The position numbers and the translations under genes are program-made. Positions 43,410 to 51,011 of a stretch of 64,000 nucleotides of DNA are shown in pieces (positions within the stretch are counted from its first letter, which is position 1; every line of letters starts with the position of its first letter). Origin of the DNA: Pannonibacter phragmitetus DSM 14782 (GTDB lineage: Bacteria; Pseudomonadota; Alphaproteobacteria; Rhizobiales; Stappiaceae); contig NZ_KB908230.1 in NCBI RefSeq assembly GCF_000382365.1, forward strand, positions 44,680 to 108,679, in the 5' to 3' direction. The notes under the pieces are model-generated. The model made no database searches, was not told the origin of the DNA, and saw nothing but the letters and a program-made list of their open reading frames with translations.

Positions 43410-43814
43410 ATGCGGATGGTTCTTGTCGTTGCCTGTGCTCTCATTGACGCGGACGGGCGTATCCTGATCGCGCAGCGGCCCGAGGGAAAGTCCATGGCAG
43501 GGCTCTGGGAATTCCCTGGAGGCAAGGTGGAAGCTGGAGAGCGGCCGGAAGCCTGCCTGATCCGTGAGCTTTCCGAGGAACTTGGAATCAGCGTTAAGGA
43601 AGAGTGCCTAGCCCCTCTGACCTTCGCCAGCCACGCTTATGAAGATTTTCACCTCCTCATGCCATTGTATGTCTGTCGGCGATGGCAAGGAACTCCTGCA
43701 GCCCAGGAAGGGCAGACCCTGAAATGGGTCAGGGCAGGCAAGCTCAGGGACTTCCCCATGCCACCGGCCGATGAGCCGCTGATCCCCCATCTGATCGGGT
43801 TGGTCGGCGCCTGA
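43410..43814 (+). CDS. mutT: 8-oxo-dGTP diphosphatase MutT
   Basis: 134 aa Nudix hydrolase that removes oxidised dGTP from the nucleotide pool. The Nudix box reads GKVEAGERPEACLIRELSEELGI (begins after LWEFPG), with all key acidic residues. VACALIDADGRILIAQRPEGKSMAGLWEFPGG and the later WVRAGKLRDFPMPPADEPLIP are typical MutT. ATGs at 43410 and 43416 are both possible; neither has a strong Shine-Dalgarno. It follows argJ on the same strand as in related genomes. Confidence 0.9.
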   Translation: MRMVLVVACALIDADGRILIAQRPEGKSMAGLWEFPGGKVEAGERPEACLIRELSEELGISVKEECLAPLTFASHAYEDFHLLMPLYVCRRWQGTPAAQEGQTLKWVRAGKLRDFPMPPADEPLIPHLIGLVGA

Positions 43815-43863
43815 TGTAGACCGACAGGCAAACAGCCGTGTATCTGGCTGGTTAGGAGTTGCA

Positions 43864-44097
43864 ATGCGACTGGACGAAAATCCGGCAGGCATGTTTGGTG
43901 CCCCCGCCAGGAAGCGCGTTCAGATCGGCCTTGATCTGGCGGCCCGCTTCCAGGAAGACGTGAAAGGCGCGACGGCCGTTGAATATGGCCTGATGGTCGG
44001 GTTCATCTCACTGGCCATTGCTGCGACTCTGCTGTCCATTGGTCATGACATTGGCACAGCCTTCACCATCATCAGTGATGCCCTCAAGGGCTCCTGA
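43864..44097 (+). CDS. Flp/Fap-type (type IVb) pilin
   Basis: 77 aa prepilin. The class III cleavage site is visible as VKGATAVEYGLMVGFIS: cleavage after Gly would leave Ala at +1, with Glu at +5 and Tyr at +6, followed by one hydrophobic helix (GFISLAIAATLLSIG). The leader before the site is about 35 residues, longer than in most Flp pilins. TAGGAG lies before the ATG. No tad/cpa assembly genes are in the window, so this is an orphan pilin gene. Its TGA joins the convergent methyltransferase stop as TGATCA. Confidence 0.85.
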   Translation: MRLDENPAGMFGAPARKRVQIGLDLAARFQEDVKGATAVEYGLMVGFISLAIAATLLSIGHDIGTAFTIISDALKGS

Positions 44098-44988
44098 TCA
44101 AACGCCCCCGCGATCCTCCGGCACTTTCAGCGCATCGGCCAGTCTTGCCTTGGCGGAACCCGGTTTCAGAGGCTTCTGCTGGCTCTCATGCGGTGCCCAG
44201 CCGGAGAGATACATGACCTGAAACGTGGCACGGATGCGTCCATCCGGATCTCTGTAATCCGCTGCATAGAGTTCCGCAGCCTTCAGGAACACAGCCCGTG
44301 ACAAGGGTTTGCGGCTGCGCTCGTTCAGTGCCGATGTGGCGCCCATCATCTTCAGATCCCGCATCAGCGCAAAGATGCTGTCATAGCGCACGGTTAGCTT
44401 GTCCGTGTCCGTGACCGGCAGGGCAAAACCGGCGCGCTGAAGCAGGGCGCCAAGATCCCGCGTATCGGCAAAGGGCACGACGCGGGGGGCGGCGCCGCCG
44501 GTCACTTCCAGCTCCGCCCGCATCAGGCAATCGCGCAGCTCGCTCAAGGTATCCCCGCCTAGCAGGGCCCCCAGAAACAGCCCGTCCGGGCGCAATGCCC
44601 GGCGGATCTGGATCAGCGCGCCCGGCAGGTCGTTGACAAGCTGCAGGCTGAGCGCCGAGACGATCAGCCCCACGGACGCATCCCTCAAGGGCAACAGTGC
44701 GTCATCGCAGACAAAGTCCGGGGCGGGCAGAGCAGGGTCGCGCAGGAACAGGTCACCACGCAGCACCGTCTCCGCCTTGCCGCTTTGGCGCAGGATTTCA
44801 GCAATCCGCCCGGTGTGGCCGCCCAGATCCACCGCCGTGCCGAATTCGCGCGTCACCGCCGCAATCCTGTCCGCCAGATCTTCGGCGACAGCGGCCAGCA
44901 GGAAGTCGGCACCTTCCGTACGGCGCTCAAGGGCACGGCTGCGCCGCTGGGCGAAGAGGGAACGGTCGATGAGGTCGATGCGGGTCAT
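44098..44988 (-). CDS. BioC/NDUFAF5-like SAM-dependent methyltransferase-fold protein
   Basis: 296 aa. The Rossmann methyltransferase core begins at AVDLGGHTGRIAEIL (motif I, a variant of DxGxGxG), then LPLRDASVGLIVSALSLQLVNDLPGALIQIRRALRPDGLFLGALLGGDTLSELRDCLM. The ARPRV-like GGAAPRVVPFADTRDLGALLQRAGF and the C-terminal YRDPDGRIRATFQVMYLSGWAPHESQQKP match alphaproteobacterial relatives of the mitochondrial complex I factor NDUFAF5 (an arginine hydroxylase). GGAAGG precedes the ATG. Divergent from comF. Confidence 0.82.
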   Translation of the reverse strand: MTRIDLIDRSLFAQRRSRALERRTEGADFLLAAVAEDLADRIAAVTREFGTAVDLGGHTGRIAEILRQSGKAETVLRGDLFLRDPALPAPDFVCDDALLPLRDASVGLIVSALSLQLVNDLPGALIQIRRALRPDGLFLGALLGGDTLSELRDCLMRAELEVTGGAAPRVVPFADTRDLGALLQRAGFALPVTDTDKLTVRYDSIFALMRDLKMMGATSALNERSRKPLSRAVFLKAAELYAADYRDPDGRIRATFQVMYLSGWAPHESQQKPLKPGSAKARLADALKVPEDRGGV

Positions 44989-45093
44989 GTGGGTGCCTTC
45001 CGGGTGCCGGGCATGCTGCCTTATAGGCCCAGCCTTCCGCTTCCGTCAAAAGCTGCTAGGGTGACGTGAACCACGGGTTGCAAGAGGCGGCGG

Positions 45094-45891
45094 ATGCTTC
45101 AGGAACCGGATGCAGGTCTTCACAGCCTTGACTGGCGCCGCCGCTCCCTCGGCGGATTGCGCCGGATCTGGCGCGCGGGGCTGGACTTCCTGCTGCCGCC
45201 GCGCTGCCTGACCTGCGATGCCCCTTCTGCCGAGCCCGATGCAGTCTGCCCCTCCTGCTGGGGGCAGATGCCCTTCATCGAGGCGCCCTGGTGCGCCCGT
45301 TATGGCACGCCGCTCTCGTTTGATCTGGGGCCTGAAGGCCTGAGTGCCCGCGCCATCGCCTCTCCGCCCCTCTTCAACCGGGCCCGTGCAGCCACCCTCT
45401 ATGGCGGCCCGGCGCGGGATCTGGTGCTGGCGCTCAAATTCGGCGGGCGGCGTGAGGTGGCAGCCCCCATGGGGCGGCTGATGGCGGCAGCCGGGCGGGA
45501 ATTGTTCCAGCCTGATACCCTCGTTCTGCCTGTGCCCCTGCACCGCACGCGCCTGTGGCAGCGGCGGTTCAATCAGGCGGCCCTGCTGGGGCAGGAGGTG
45601 GCGCGCATCAAGGGCGCCGGCTTTGAACCGCTGATGCTGGAGCGCCGCCGCCGCACCCGCCAGCAGGTGGGCCTGCATGCAGATGAGCGCGGCCGCAATG
45701 TGCGCGGCGCCTTTGCTCTCCGGCCGGAGGCGGCGATGCAGATCAGCGGGCGGCCTGTGGTGCTCGTGGATGATGTTCTGACAACGGGATCAACGGTTGA
45801 GGCCTGCACGCGGGTGCTGCTGCGGGCCGGCGCGCGGCAGGTGGACGTGCTCACCTTCGCCATCGCCGATCCCTCGCTCACTGCAGACTGA
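45094..45891 (+). CDS. comF: ComF family protein (phosphoribosyltransferase-like)
   Basis: 265 aa. The zinc-finger-like N-terminus has PPRCLTCDAPS and AVCPSCWGQMPF. The PRTase domain includes PVPLHRTRLWQRRFNQAALLGQEVA and the PRPP loop VVLVDDVLTTGSTVEA. ComF is needed for DNA uptake during competence in some bacteria and is widely kept elsewhere with an unclear role. AGAGG precedes the ATG. First gene of a run followed by grxC, nitrilase and DUF1178, a conserved alphaproteobacterial cluster. Confidence 0.88.
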   Translation: MLQEPDAGLHSLDWRRRSLGGLRRIWRAGLDFLLPPRCLTCDAPSAEPDAVCPSCWGQMPFIEAPWCARYGTPLSFDLGPEGLSARAIASPPLFNRARAATLYGGPARDLVLALKFGGRREVAAPMGRLMAAAGRELFQPDTLVLPVPLHRTRLWQRRFNQAALLGQEVARIKGAGFEPLMLERRRRTRQQVGLHADERGRNVRGAFALRPEAAMQISGRPVVLVDDVLTTGSTVEACTRVLLRAGARQVDVLTFAIADPSLTAD

Positions 45892-45925
45892 GTGGTTTCC
45901 CTTCGGCCGCGGCCATTTTCGGGGC

Positions 45926-45955
45926 TTGTCCGGCGCAAGTTCCGGCAGATATAAG
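45926..45955 (+). promoter_or_regulatory. Candidate grxC promoter
   Basis: TTGTCC (45926-45931), 17-18 bp, ATATAAG (45949-45955), about 35 bp before the GTG start of grxC. Confidence 0.5.
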
Positions 45956-45994
45956 CCGGTGAGGGGCGGTGATCTGCCCATAAGGAGTTGAAAC

Positions 45995-46252
45995 GTGGTT
46001 GAAGTCATCATCTACACCCGGCAGATGTGCGGCTACTGTTCTGCGGCCAAGCGCCTTCTGGACAGCAAGGGCGTTGCCTATACCGAGCATGACGCAACCT
46101 TCGATCCTGGTCTGCGGTCCGAGATGATTGCCAAGGCCAATGGCCGCAGCACCTTCCCGCAGATTTTCATCGGCGGCGTGCATGTAGGTGGCTGCGATGA
46201 CCTGCATGACCTTGACCGCGCGGGCAAGCTCGATCCCATGCTCGCCGCCTGA
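45995..46252 (+). CDS. grxC: Glutaredoxin 3 (CGYC active site)
   Basis: 85 aa thioredoxin-fold disulfide reductase using glutathione. The active site reads RQMCGYCSAAKRLL, so the usual Pro of CPYC is Gly. The cis-Pro motif STFPQIFIGG and the glutathione-binding VGGCDDLHDLDR are intact. The start is a GTG at 45995 with a strong AAGGAG. Glycine at this position should shift redox potential or favour monothiol-like reactions; that is inference. Confidence 0.93.
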   Translation: MVEVIIYTRQMCGYCSAAKRLLDSKGVAYTEHDATFDPGLRSEMIAKANGRSTFPQIFIGGVHVGGCDDLHDLDRAGKLDPMLAA

Positions 46253-46269
46253 TCCGGAGCTTGTGACAC

Positions 46270-47118
46270 ATGGCCATCTTCACCGCCGCCTGCGTGCAGC
46301 TTCGCTCCAGCCGGGACGTTGCTGCCAATAGTGCCGCTGCCGAAGCGCTGATCCGGGAGGCGGCCGCAGCGGGGGCGGACTATGTGCAAACGCCGGAGAT
46401 GACCAATCTGCTGGAGCGCAGCCGCGAGGATCTGATGGCCAAGATCCGGGTGGAGGCGGAAGACCCTTCGCTTACCCGTTTCCGGGCGCTGGCCGCAGAG
46501 CTTGGCATCTGGCTGCATATTGGCTCGCTCGCCATTCTGCTGGAGCCGGGCAAGGCGGCAAACCGCGGCTTTCTCATCGGCCCCGACGGCAGCCTGAAGG
46601 CGAGATACGACAAGATCCACATGTTTGACGTGGATCTGCCCAACGGCGAAAGCTGGCGGGAGTCTGCGACCTACCGGCCCGGCTGCGAGAGCCTTGTGGC
46701 GGACCTGCCCTTTGCACGGCTTGGCATGGCTGTGTGCTATGACGTGCGCTTTCCAGCCCTGTTCCGGGAACAGGCGCGCGCCGGGGCCGAGGTGCTGACC
46801 ATGCCGGCGGCCTTCACCCGCCAGACGGGCGAAGCGCACTGGCATGTGCTGCAGCGGGCGCGGGCGATCGAAAATGGCGCCTTCGTCATCTCCAGCGCGC
46901 AGGGCGGCAAGCATGAGGACGGGCGCGAGACCTATGGCCACAGCCTGATCGTCAACCCCTGGGGTGCGGTGATCGCGGAACTTGACCATGATGAACCGGG
47001 CTTCGTGACCGCCCGTATTGACACAGAAGAAACGCTGAAGGCGCGTCAGCGCATTCCCGCCATCGCCAACGAGCGGGATTTCACCCTGACGCAGACCGGC
47101 AAGGAGATTGAGGCGTGA
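46270..47118 (+). CDS. Nitrilase-family carbon-nitrogen hydrolase (Nit2/NitC-like)
   Basis: 282 aa. The catalytic triad is E43 in QTPEMTN, K115 in RYDKIHMFDVDLP and C156 in GMAVCYDVRFPALFR. This pattern fits omega-amidase/deaminated-glutathione amidase, a metabolite-repair enzyme that removes the side product of transaminases acting on glutathione or glutamine; the grxC neighbour is consistent with a glutathione link. The stop overlaps the next start (GTGA). Confidence 0.9.
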   Translation: MAIFTAACVQLRSSRDVAANSAAAEALIREAAAAGADYVQTPEMTNLLERSREDLMAKIRVEAEDPSLTRFRALAAELGIWLHIGSLAILLEPGKAANRGFLIGPDGSLKARYDKIHMFDVDLPNGESWRESATYRPGCESLVADLPFARLGMAVCYDVRFPALFREQARAGAEVLTMPAAFTRQTGEAHWHVLQRARAIENGAFVISSAQGGKHEDGRETYGHSLIVNPWGAVIAELDHDEPGFVTARIDTEETLKARQRIPAIANERDFTLTQTGKEIEA

Positions 47119-47621
47119 TCCGTTACACGCTCCGCTGCGACAATGCCCATGAGTTCGAGGGCTGGTTCCGCAATTCCGGAGATTTCGAGCGCCAGACGGC
47201 GCAGGGACTGATGAGCTGTCCGGCCTGCGGGTCTGATGACGTCACCAAGGCTTTGATGGCGCCTGCCGTCAGCACTTCGGAGCGCAGGGAGAGCCTTGCG
47301 CCAGCCGGTGCTGATGCGGCAGCTGCCGGACCCGTTGAAGCGCCTGCTCCGGCCGCTGGTGCAGCGGCAACATCGGCCATGATCGCCTCGGACTCGCGCC
47401 ACGCCGAGCTTCTTGAGAAGATCCGGGAGCTGCGTCAGCAGATTGTCTCCAACGCGGATTACGTCGGTCAGTCCTTTGCCGATGAGGCGCGCAAGATGCA
47501 CTATGGCGAGGCGGACCATCGCAGCATCTATGGCGAAACCAGCCCGGATGATGCCCAGGCCCTGCTGGAAGAGGGCATCAGCATCCTTCCGCTTCCGGTG
47601 CTGCCGGAAGACCGCAACTGA
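47115..47621 (+). CDS. DUF1178 family protein
   Basis: 168 aa. The N-terminal zinc-ribbon-like part (MIRYTLRCDNAHEFEGWFRNSGDFERQTAQGLMSCPACGSDDVTKALMAP) has Cys at RC and CPAC. An Ala/Pro-rich linker (about 55-95) and a conserved helical C-terminus (LRQQIVSNADYVGQSFADEARKMHYGEADHRSIYGET) follow. Function unknown. The GTG start overlaps the nitrilase stop by 3 bp, so translation is coupled. Confidence 0.88.
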   Translation: MIRYTLRCDNAHEFEGWFRNSGDFERQTAQGLMSCPACGSDDVTKALMAPAVSTSERRESLAPAGADAAAAGPVEAPAPAAGAAATSAMIASDSRHAELLEKIRELRQQIVSNADYVGQSFADEARKMHYGEADHRSIYGETSPDDAQALLEEGISILPLPVLPEDRN

Positions 47622-47648
47622 TTTCTGCCTTCGCTCAGTCCACGCCAG

Positions 47649-47681
47649 CAGCCGGGCCAACTTGAACGGGTGGCCCGGCTG
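47649..47681. terminator. Terminator between DUF1178 and phasin genes
   Basis: CAGCCGGGCCA/TGGCCCGGCTG, a perfect 11-bp stem with an 11-nt loop, followed by TTGTTGG on the plus strand. It lies between convergent stops. Confidence 0.65.
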
Positions 47682-47699
47682 TTGTTGGATGGAGCCTGA

Positions 47700-48260
47700 T
47701 CAGGCGCTGGCAGCCGGTTTTGCGCGCGGGGCGGCCTTGCGGGCTGCCGTTTCGCCACTGCCGTTGCTATTGGCAGCCGGTTCTATGGCTTTGGATGCAG
47801 CTTCCAGTGTCTGCTGGGCGAGATCCTCGACCACTTCAGCCGCAGTATCGACGACCAGATCCCCGGCCTTCGAGGTTTCCGTGATGCTGGTCTGGAGCAG
47901 TTCCAGCGTTTTCTGCGCCTGGGCCTCGTAGTCGTGCCACATGTCGCGGAAGAAGCCCTGCAGGGTCTTGGCGGTTTCTGCCGGTTCCTTGCAGGCCACG
48001 AGCGTGCGGAAGCAGGCGAGATCTGCCTTGAGCCGCTGGTTCACGAAGTCCATGTGGCCGGTGAAAGCCCTCTCGCTGCCTTCCAGCATCTGGCGGCTGG
48101 CGGTTTCCAGGGCGCTGAGCGTGTGTTCACCGAGCTTGTCAGAGCGTTCTGCCCATGCCCAGTTATCGGCCCATTTGCTGGATGCCACATTCATCCACGG
48201 CGCGGTGAGCCCCATGGCGCCGTGAACGGCGGTGTCATGTTCAATCCGGTTCTTTGTCAT
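47700..48260 (-). CDS. Phasin-family protein
   Basis: 186 aa, helical and amphipathic, with AWAERSDKLGEHTLSALETASRQMLEGSERAFTGHMDFVNQRLKADLACFRTLVACKEPAETAKTLQGFFRDMWHDYEAQAQKTLELLQTSITET matching the Phasin domain (FxxDxxxYxxQ near the end of it). An Ala/Lys-rich tail (ARKAAPRAKPAASA) resembles DNA-binding PhaF/PhaM-type tails. Phasins coat polyhydroxyalkanoate granules. The ATG at 48260 has GGGAGG at ideal spacing, fixing the start over the longer open frame. Confidence 0.8.
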   Translation of the reverse strand: MTKNRIEHDTAVHGAMGLTAPWMNVASSKWADNWAWAERSDKLGEHTLSALETASRQMLEGSERAFTGHMDFVNQRLKADLACFRTLVACKEPAETAKTLQGFFRDMWHDYEAQAQKTLELLQTSITETSKAGDLVVDTAAEVVEDLAQQTLEAASKAIEPAANSNGSGETAARKAAPRAKPAASA

Positions 48261-48523
48261 GTCGACCTCCCACAGATGTCGATTGCGCGTCTTCAGAAGG
48301 AGAGACGCCTGCCTTGCCGCTGCTTGCGGTCTGTCAGGCCGTGGCCTGCATGCTGCTGGCAATTACCGCGGGTAAGGCCTCAGCATGCACACGTGCCGCT
48401 AGGTTAGCAAGGGAATGTGACAACCGTTTTGATCTGCCTCACGAGAGAGCGCGCGGTCTGCGGCAGGATTGCGGCATTAGCCCTCAAATCCTGCGGCAGT
48501 GTGACGCGGAAGTCCGGAAGGTC

Positions 48524-49216
48524 TCAGGCGCGCATCCAGGCCTGCAGCTCTGCGGTCACGGCGCCCGGGGCCTCCAGCGTGGAGAGGTGCCCGGCCCCGG
48601 CAATCAGGCTGAGGCGGCTGCCGGGGATGGCTTCGTGGATCTCACGGGCAATGGCAGGCGGCGTCAGCGTGTCGCCTTCCCCTGCCAGCACCAGCGTGGG
48701 GCAGGTGATCTGGCCGAGGAAGGGGCGGGAGTCGATCCGGGCCATGATGGCGGTCTGCTGGCGCACGAAAGCCTCGGGCCCCGTTTCTTCCGCCATTTCC
48801 ACCACCACGGCCTTGAGAGTTTCGTCCTCTGCCCGCGAAGTATCCACCAGTCCGGGATAGAGCAAGTGCGGCACCTTGGCGAATTTGCCCGATTGCGCCA
48901 TCTGCATCAGCACGCGGCGGCGCTCGCCCTGCTCCGGCATGTCGGGCCGGGCGCTGGTGTCCAGCAGGGCCAGCCGCGTCACCTTTTCCGGCGCCTTGCG
49001 CATGATCTCCATGGCGATGTAGCCGCCCATGGACAGCCCGGCGAGGGCAAAACGCCCGGGTGCCGCTGCCAGAATGCCTTCTGCGATGGCGCTGATGCTG
49101 TCCGCATCCCGGTGATTGCCGATGAGGATCGGCCGGTCCGAAAAGGCGGCGATCTGTGCGGCAAACAGCAGCTCGGTGCAGAGCAGGCCCGGAATGAAGA
49201 CGACAGCCTCGGTCAT
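48524..49216 (-). CDS. Alpha/beta-fold hydrolase
   Basis: 230 aa. Motifs are FIPGLLCTELLF (oxyanion region), FALAGLSMGGYIAMEIM (nucleophile elbow), LVLAGEGDTLTPPAIA (Asp) and IAGAGHLSTLEAP (His). The cap is small, as in short esterase-like members. Substrate unknown; no informative neighbour. The 263 bp on its downstream side (48261-48523) hold the phasin promoter and nothing else recognised. Confidence 0.85.
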   Translation of the reverse strand: MTEAVVFIPGLLCTELLFAAQIAAFSDRPILIGNHRDADSISAIAEGILAAAPGRFALAGLSMGGYIAMEIMRKAPEKVTRLALLDTSARPDMPEQGERRRVLMQMAQSGKFAKVPHLLYPGLVDTSRAEDETLKAVVVEMAEETGPEAFVRQQTAIMARIDSRPFLGQITCPTLVLAGEGDTLTPPAIAREIHEAIPGSRLSLIAGAGHLSTLEAPGAVTAELQAWMRA

Positions 49217-49307
49217 GCGTGCGTATCCCTGTGTTCCTGAAACGTAAGGCTTTCTCGTGCCGGAAAAATTCCTGCTTGGGAAGCCTGTTTCGGAAACACG
49301 CGGGATG

Positions 49308-49934
49308 TCAGTGCTGCATCAGGCCGATGTCTTTCGCGGCGTCCATGATGACCGGATAAAGCGATGCCAGCAGCAGCAGGGCCATGGCGATGTTGAAGAC
49401 CTGCAGCCGTGCCGGGCTGGCCAGGAAGCCGCGCAACAGCCTGCCTGCGGCCACCCAGGAAAAGCAGCAGGGAGCACCCGTCAGACCATAGAGCAGGGTG
49501 ATGATCAGCACGTTTGTGAAAAAGCCGTCTGCGGGTGTGTAGGCGGCGATGGCGCCGATGGCCATGATCCAGGCCTTCGGGTTGACCCACTGGAAGGCGG
49601 CTGCCTGCAGGAATGTGAAAGGCTTCGGCTTGGCGCCTGCGGTCTGCGGCGCACCGGAGCGGGCAATTTTCCAGGCGAGCCAGGCCATGTAAAGCGCCCC
49701 GGCATATTTCAGCACGTCATGCAGGGCGGGCCACAGCTCGAAGAGTGCGCCTATGCCCAGCCCGCAGGAGAGCACCAGAATCGAGAAGCCGATGCTGATG
49801 CCCAGCATATGCGGCAGGGAGGCCTTGATGCCGAAGTTCACCCCCGAGGCCAGCAGCATGGTGTTGTTCGGCCCCGGCGTGATGGAGGAGACGAAGGCGT
49901 AAAGAACAAAGGCGGCGATCAGGTCGGGCGTCAT
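49308..49934 (-). CDS. LysE/RhtB-family amino acid exporter
   Basis: 208 aa with about six helices. The LysE family signature is LYAFVSSITPGPNNTMLLASGVNFG, followed by HMLGISIGFSILVLSCGLGIGALF and FQWVNPKAWIMAIGAIAAY. It exports an amino acid or a derivative, unknown which. ATG 49934 (MTPDLIAAF) matches the family; the open frame extends 27 codons upstream through the palindrome region. A strong dyad (49999-50032) lies 65 bp upstream. Confidence 0.85.
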   Translation of the reverse strand: MTPDLIAAFVLYAFVSSITPGPNNTMLLASGVNFGIKASLPHMLGISIGFSILVLSCGLGIGALFELWPALHDVLKYAGALYMAWLAWKIARSGAPQTAGAKPKPFTFLQAAAFQWVNPKAWIMAIGAIAAYTPADGFFTNVLIITLLYGLTGAPCCFSWVAAGRLLRGFLASPARLQVFNIAMALLLLASLYPVIMDAAKDIGLMQH

Positions 49935-49981
49935 GACAGGCTGTGCTCGGGTAAGTGTCTGGCTGGCCTGCAGAATAGAGG

Positions 49982-50032
49982 CGTGACGCTTTTGGTGAAA
50001 ACGGAATAGCGTCACGTGACACTATTCCGTTT
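49982..50032. promoter_or_regulatory. 34-bp palindrome with an overlapping alternative hairpin upstream of the LysE gene
   Basis: AAACGGAATAG (49999-50009) and CTATTCCGTTT (50022-50032) are perfect complements. Between them GTCACGTGAC (50011-50020) is itself palindromic, leaving one mismatched pair in 34 bp. In addition CGTGACGCT (49982-49990) pairs with AGCGTCACG (50008-50016), so two hairpins share bases and exclude each other in RNA. It lies between ubiG (ends 50069) and the LysE gene on the same strand: an operator, a ubiG terminator or an attenuator. Confidence 0.6.
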
Positions 50033-50068
50033 CCTGATCTTACCGTTTCTCTGCCCCGGGATGCTGCT

Positions 50069-50830
50069 TCAGCGGCTGGCGAGCAGCATGTAGTTCACGT
50101 CCATGTCGCGCGAGCGGTTCCAGCGGTCGGTGAGCGGATTGAAGCTGACACCGCTGCGGTCGATTACCGTGAGGCCTGCGGCCGTCACCGGGCGCTCGAT
50201 TTCCTCCGGGCGGACCAGCTTTTCAAAGCTGTGCGTGCCCTTCGGCAGCCAGCGCAGCACATATTCGGCGCCGACGATGGCCAGCGCATAGGCCTTGAGG
50301 GTGCGGTTGATCGTGGCCACGAACATCAGCCCGCCGGGGCGGACCATGCGCGACACTTCGGTGAGGAACAGCGGCACATCGGCTACGTGCTCCACCACTT
50401 CCATGTTCAGCACCACGTCAAAGGTTTCGCCTGCTGCCGCCAGATCTTCGGCTGTGGTCGCGCGGTAGTCGATGGCAAGACCGGACTGGGCCGCGTGGAG
50501 CTTCGCAATCTCGATATTGACCGTCGAGGGGTCGGCGCCCACCACTTCGGCGCCAAGACGGGCCATGGGCTCGCTCAAGAGCCCGCCGCCGCAGCCGATG
50601 TCGAGGAAGCGCAGCCCCTTGAAGGCATCACTGGCCTTGGGATCGCGGACGAAGCGGGCGCAGACCTGTTCCTTGATGTAGGCGAGGCGCACCGGGTTGA
50701 ACTTGTGCAGCGGCTTGAACTTGCCGGCCGGGTCCCACCATTCGGCGGCCATGGCGGAAAAACGGGCCACTTCCCGCTCATCGACGGTGCTGCCGGTTGC
50801 GGCCTGGTCCCTCGTGGTCTCGGTGCTCAT
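50069..50830 (-). CDS. ubiG: Ubiquinone biosynthesis O-methyltransferase UbiG
   Basis: 253 aa enzyme doing both O-methylations in ubiquinone synthesis. SAM motif I is [28 protein letters not shown], then [14 protein letters not shown] and the UbiG-specific [40 protein letters not shown] membrane-binding loop. [29 protein letters not shown] begins the family core. GGAAGGAC precedes the ATG. Divergent from lysC as in many Hyphomicrobiales. Confidence 0.96.
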   Translation of the reverse strand: MSTETTRDQAATGSTVDEREVARFSAMAAEWWDPAGKFKPLHKFNPVRLAYIKEQVCARFVRDPKASDAFKGLRFLDIGCGGGLLSEPMARLGAEVVGADPSTVNIEIAKLHAAQSGLAIDYRATTAEDLAAAGETFDVVLNMEVVEHVADVPLFLTEVSRMVRPGGLMFVATINRTLKAYALAIVGAEYVLRWLPKGTHSFEKLVRPEEIERPVTAAGLTVIDRSGVSFNPLTDRWNRSRDMDVNYMLLASR

Positions 50831-51011
50831 GACTGTCCTTCCCGGATGAGGTCTTGCGCGGGGCTTGCGCTCTGAGGTGTGACCTTTCGCGTCAGGGCGG
50901 CTTTGTCAAGGCTCCCTGTTGCAGATGCGGCGTTGTGGCTGTATGGATTGCGGCCGATCCGCCGGGCGCGCTCGCGCCCATATGGCTCTCGACGGGAAGA
51001 CAAAAACCACG

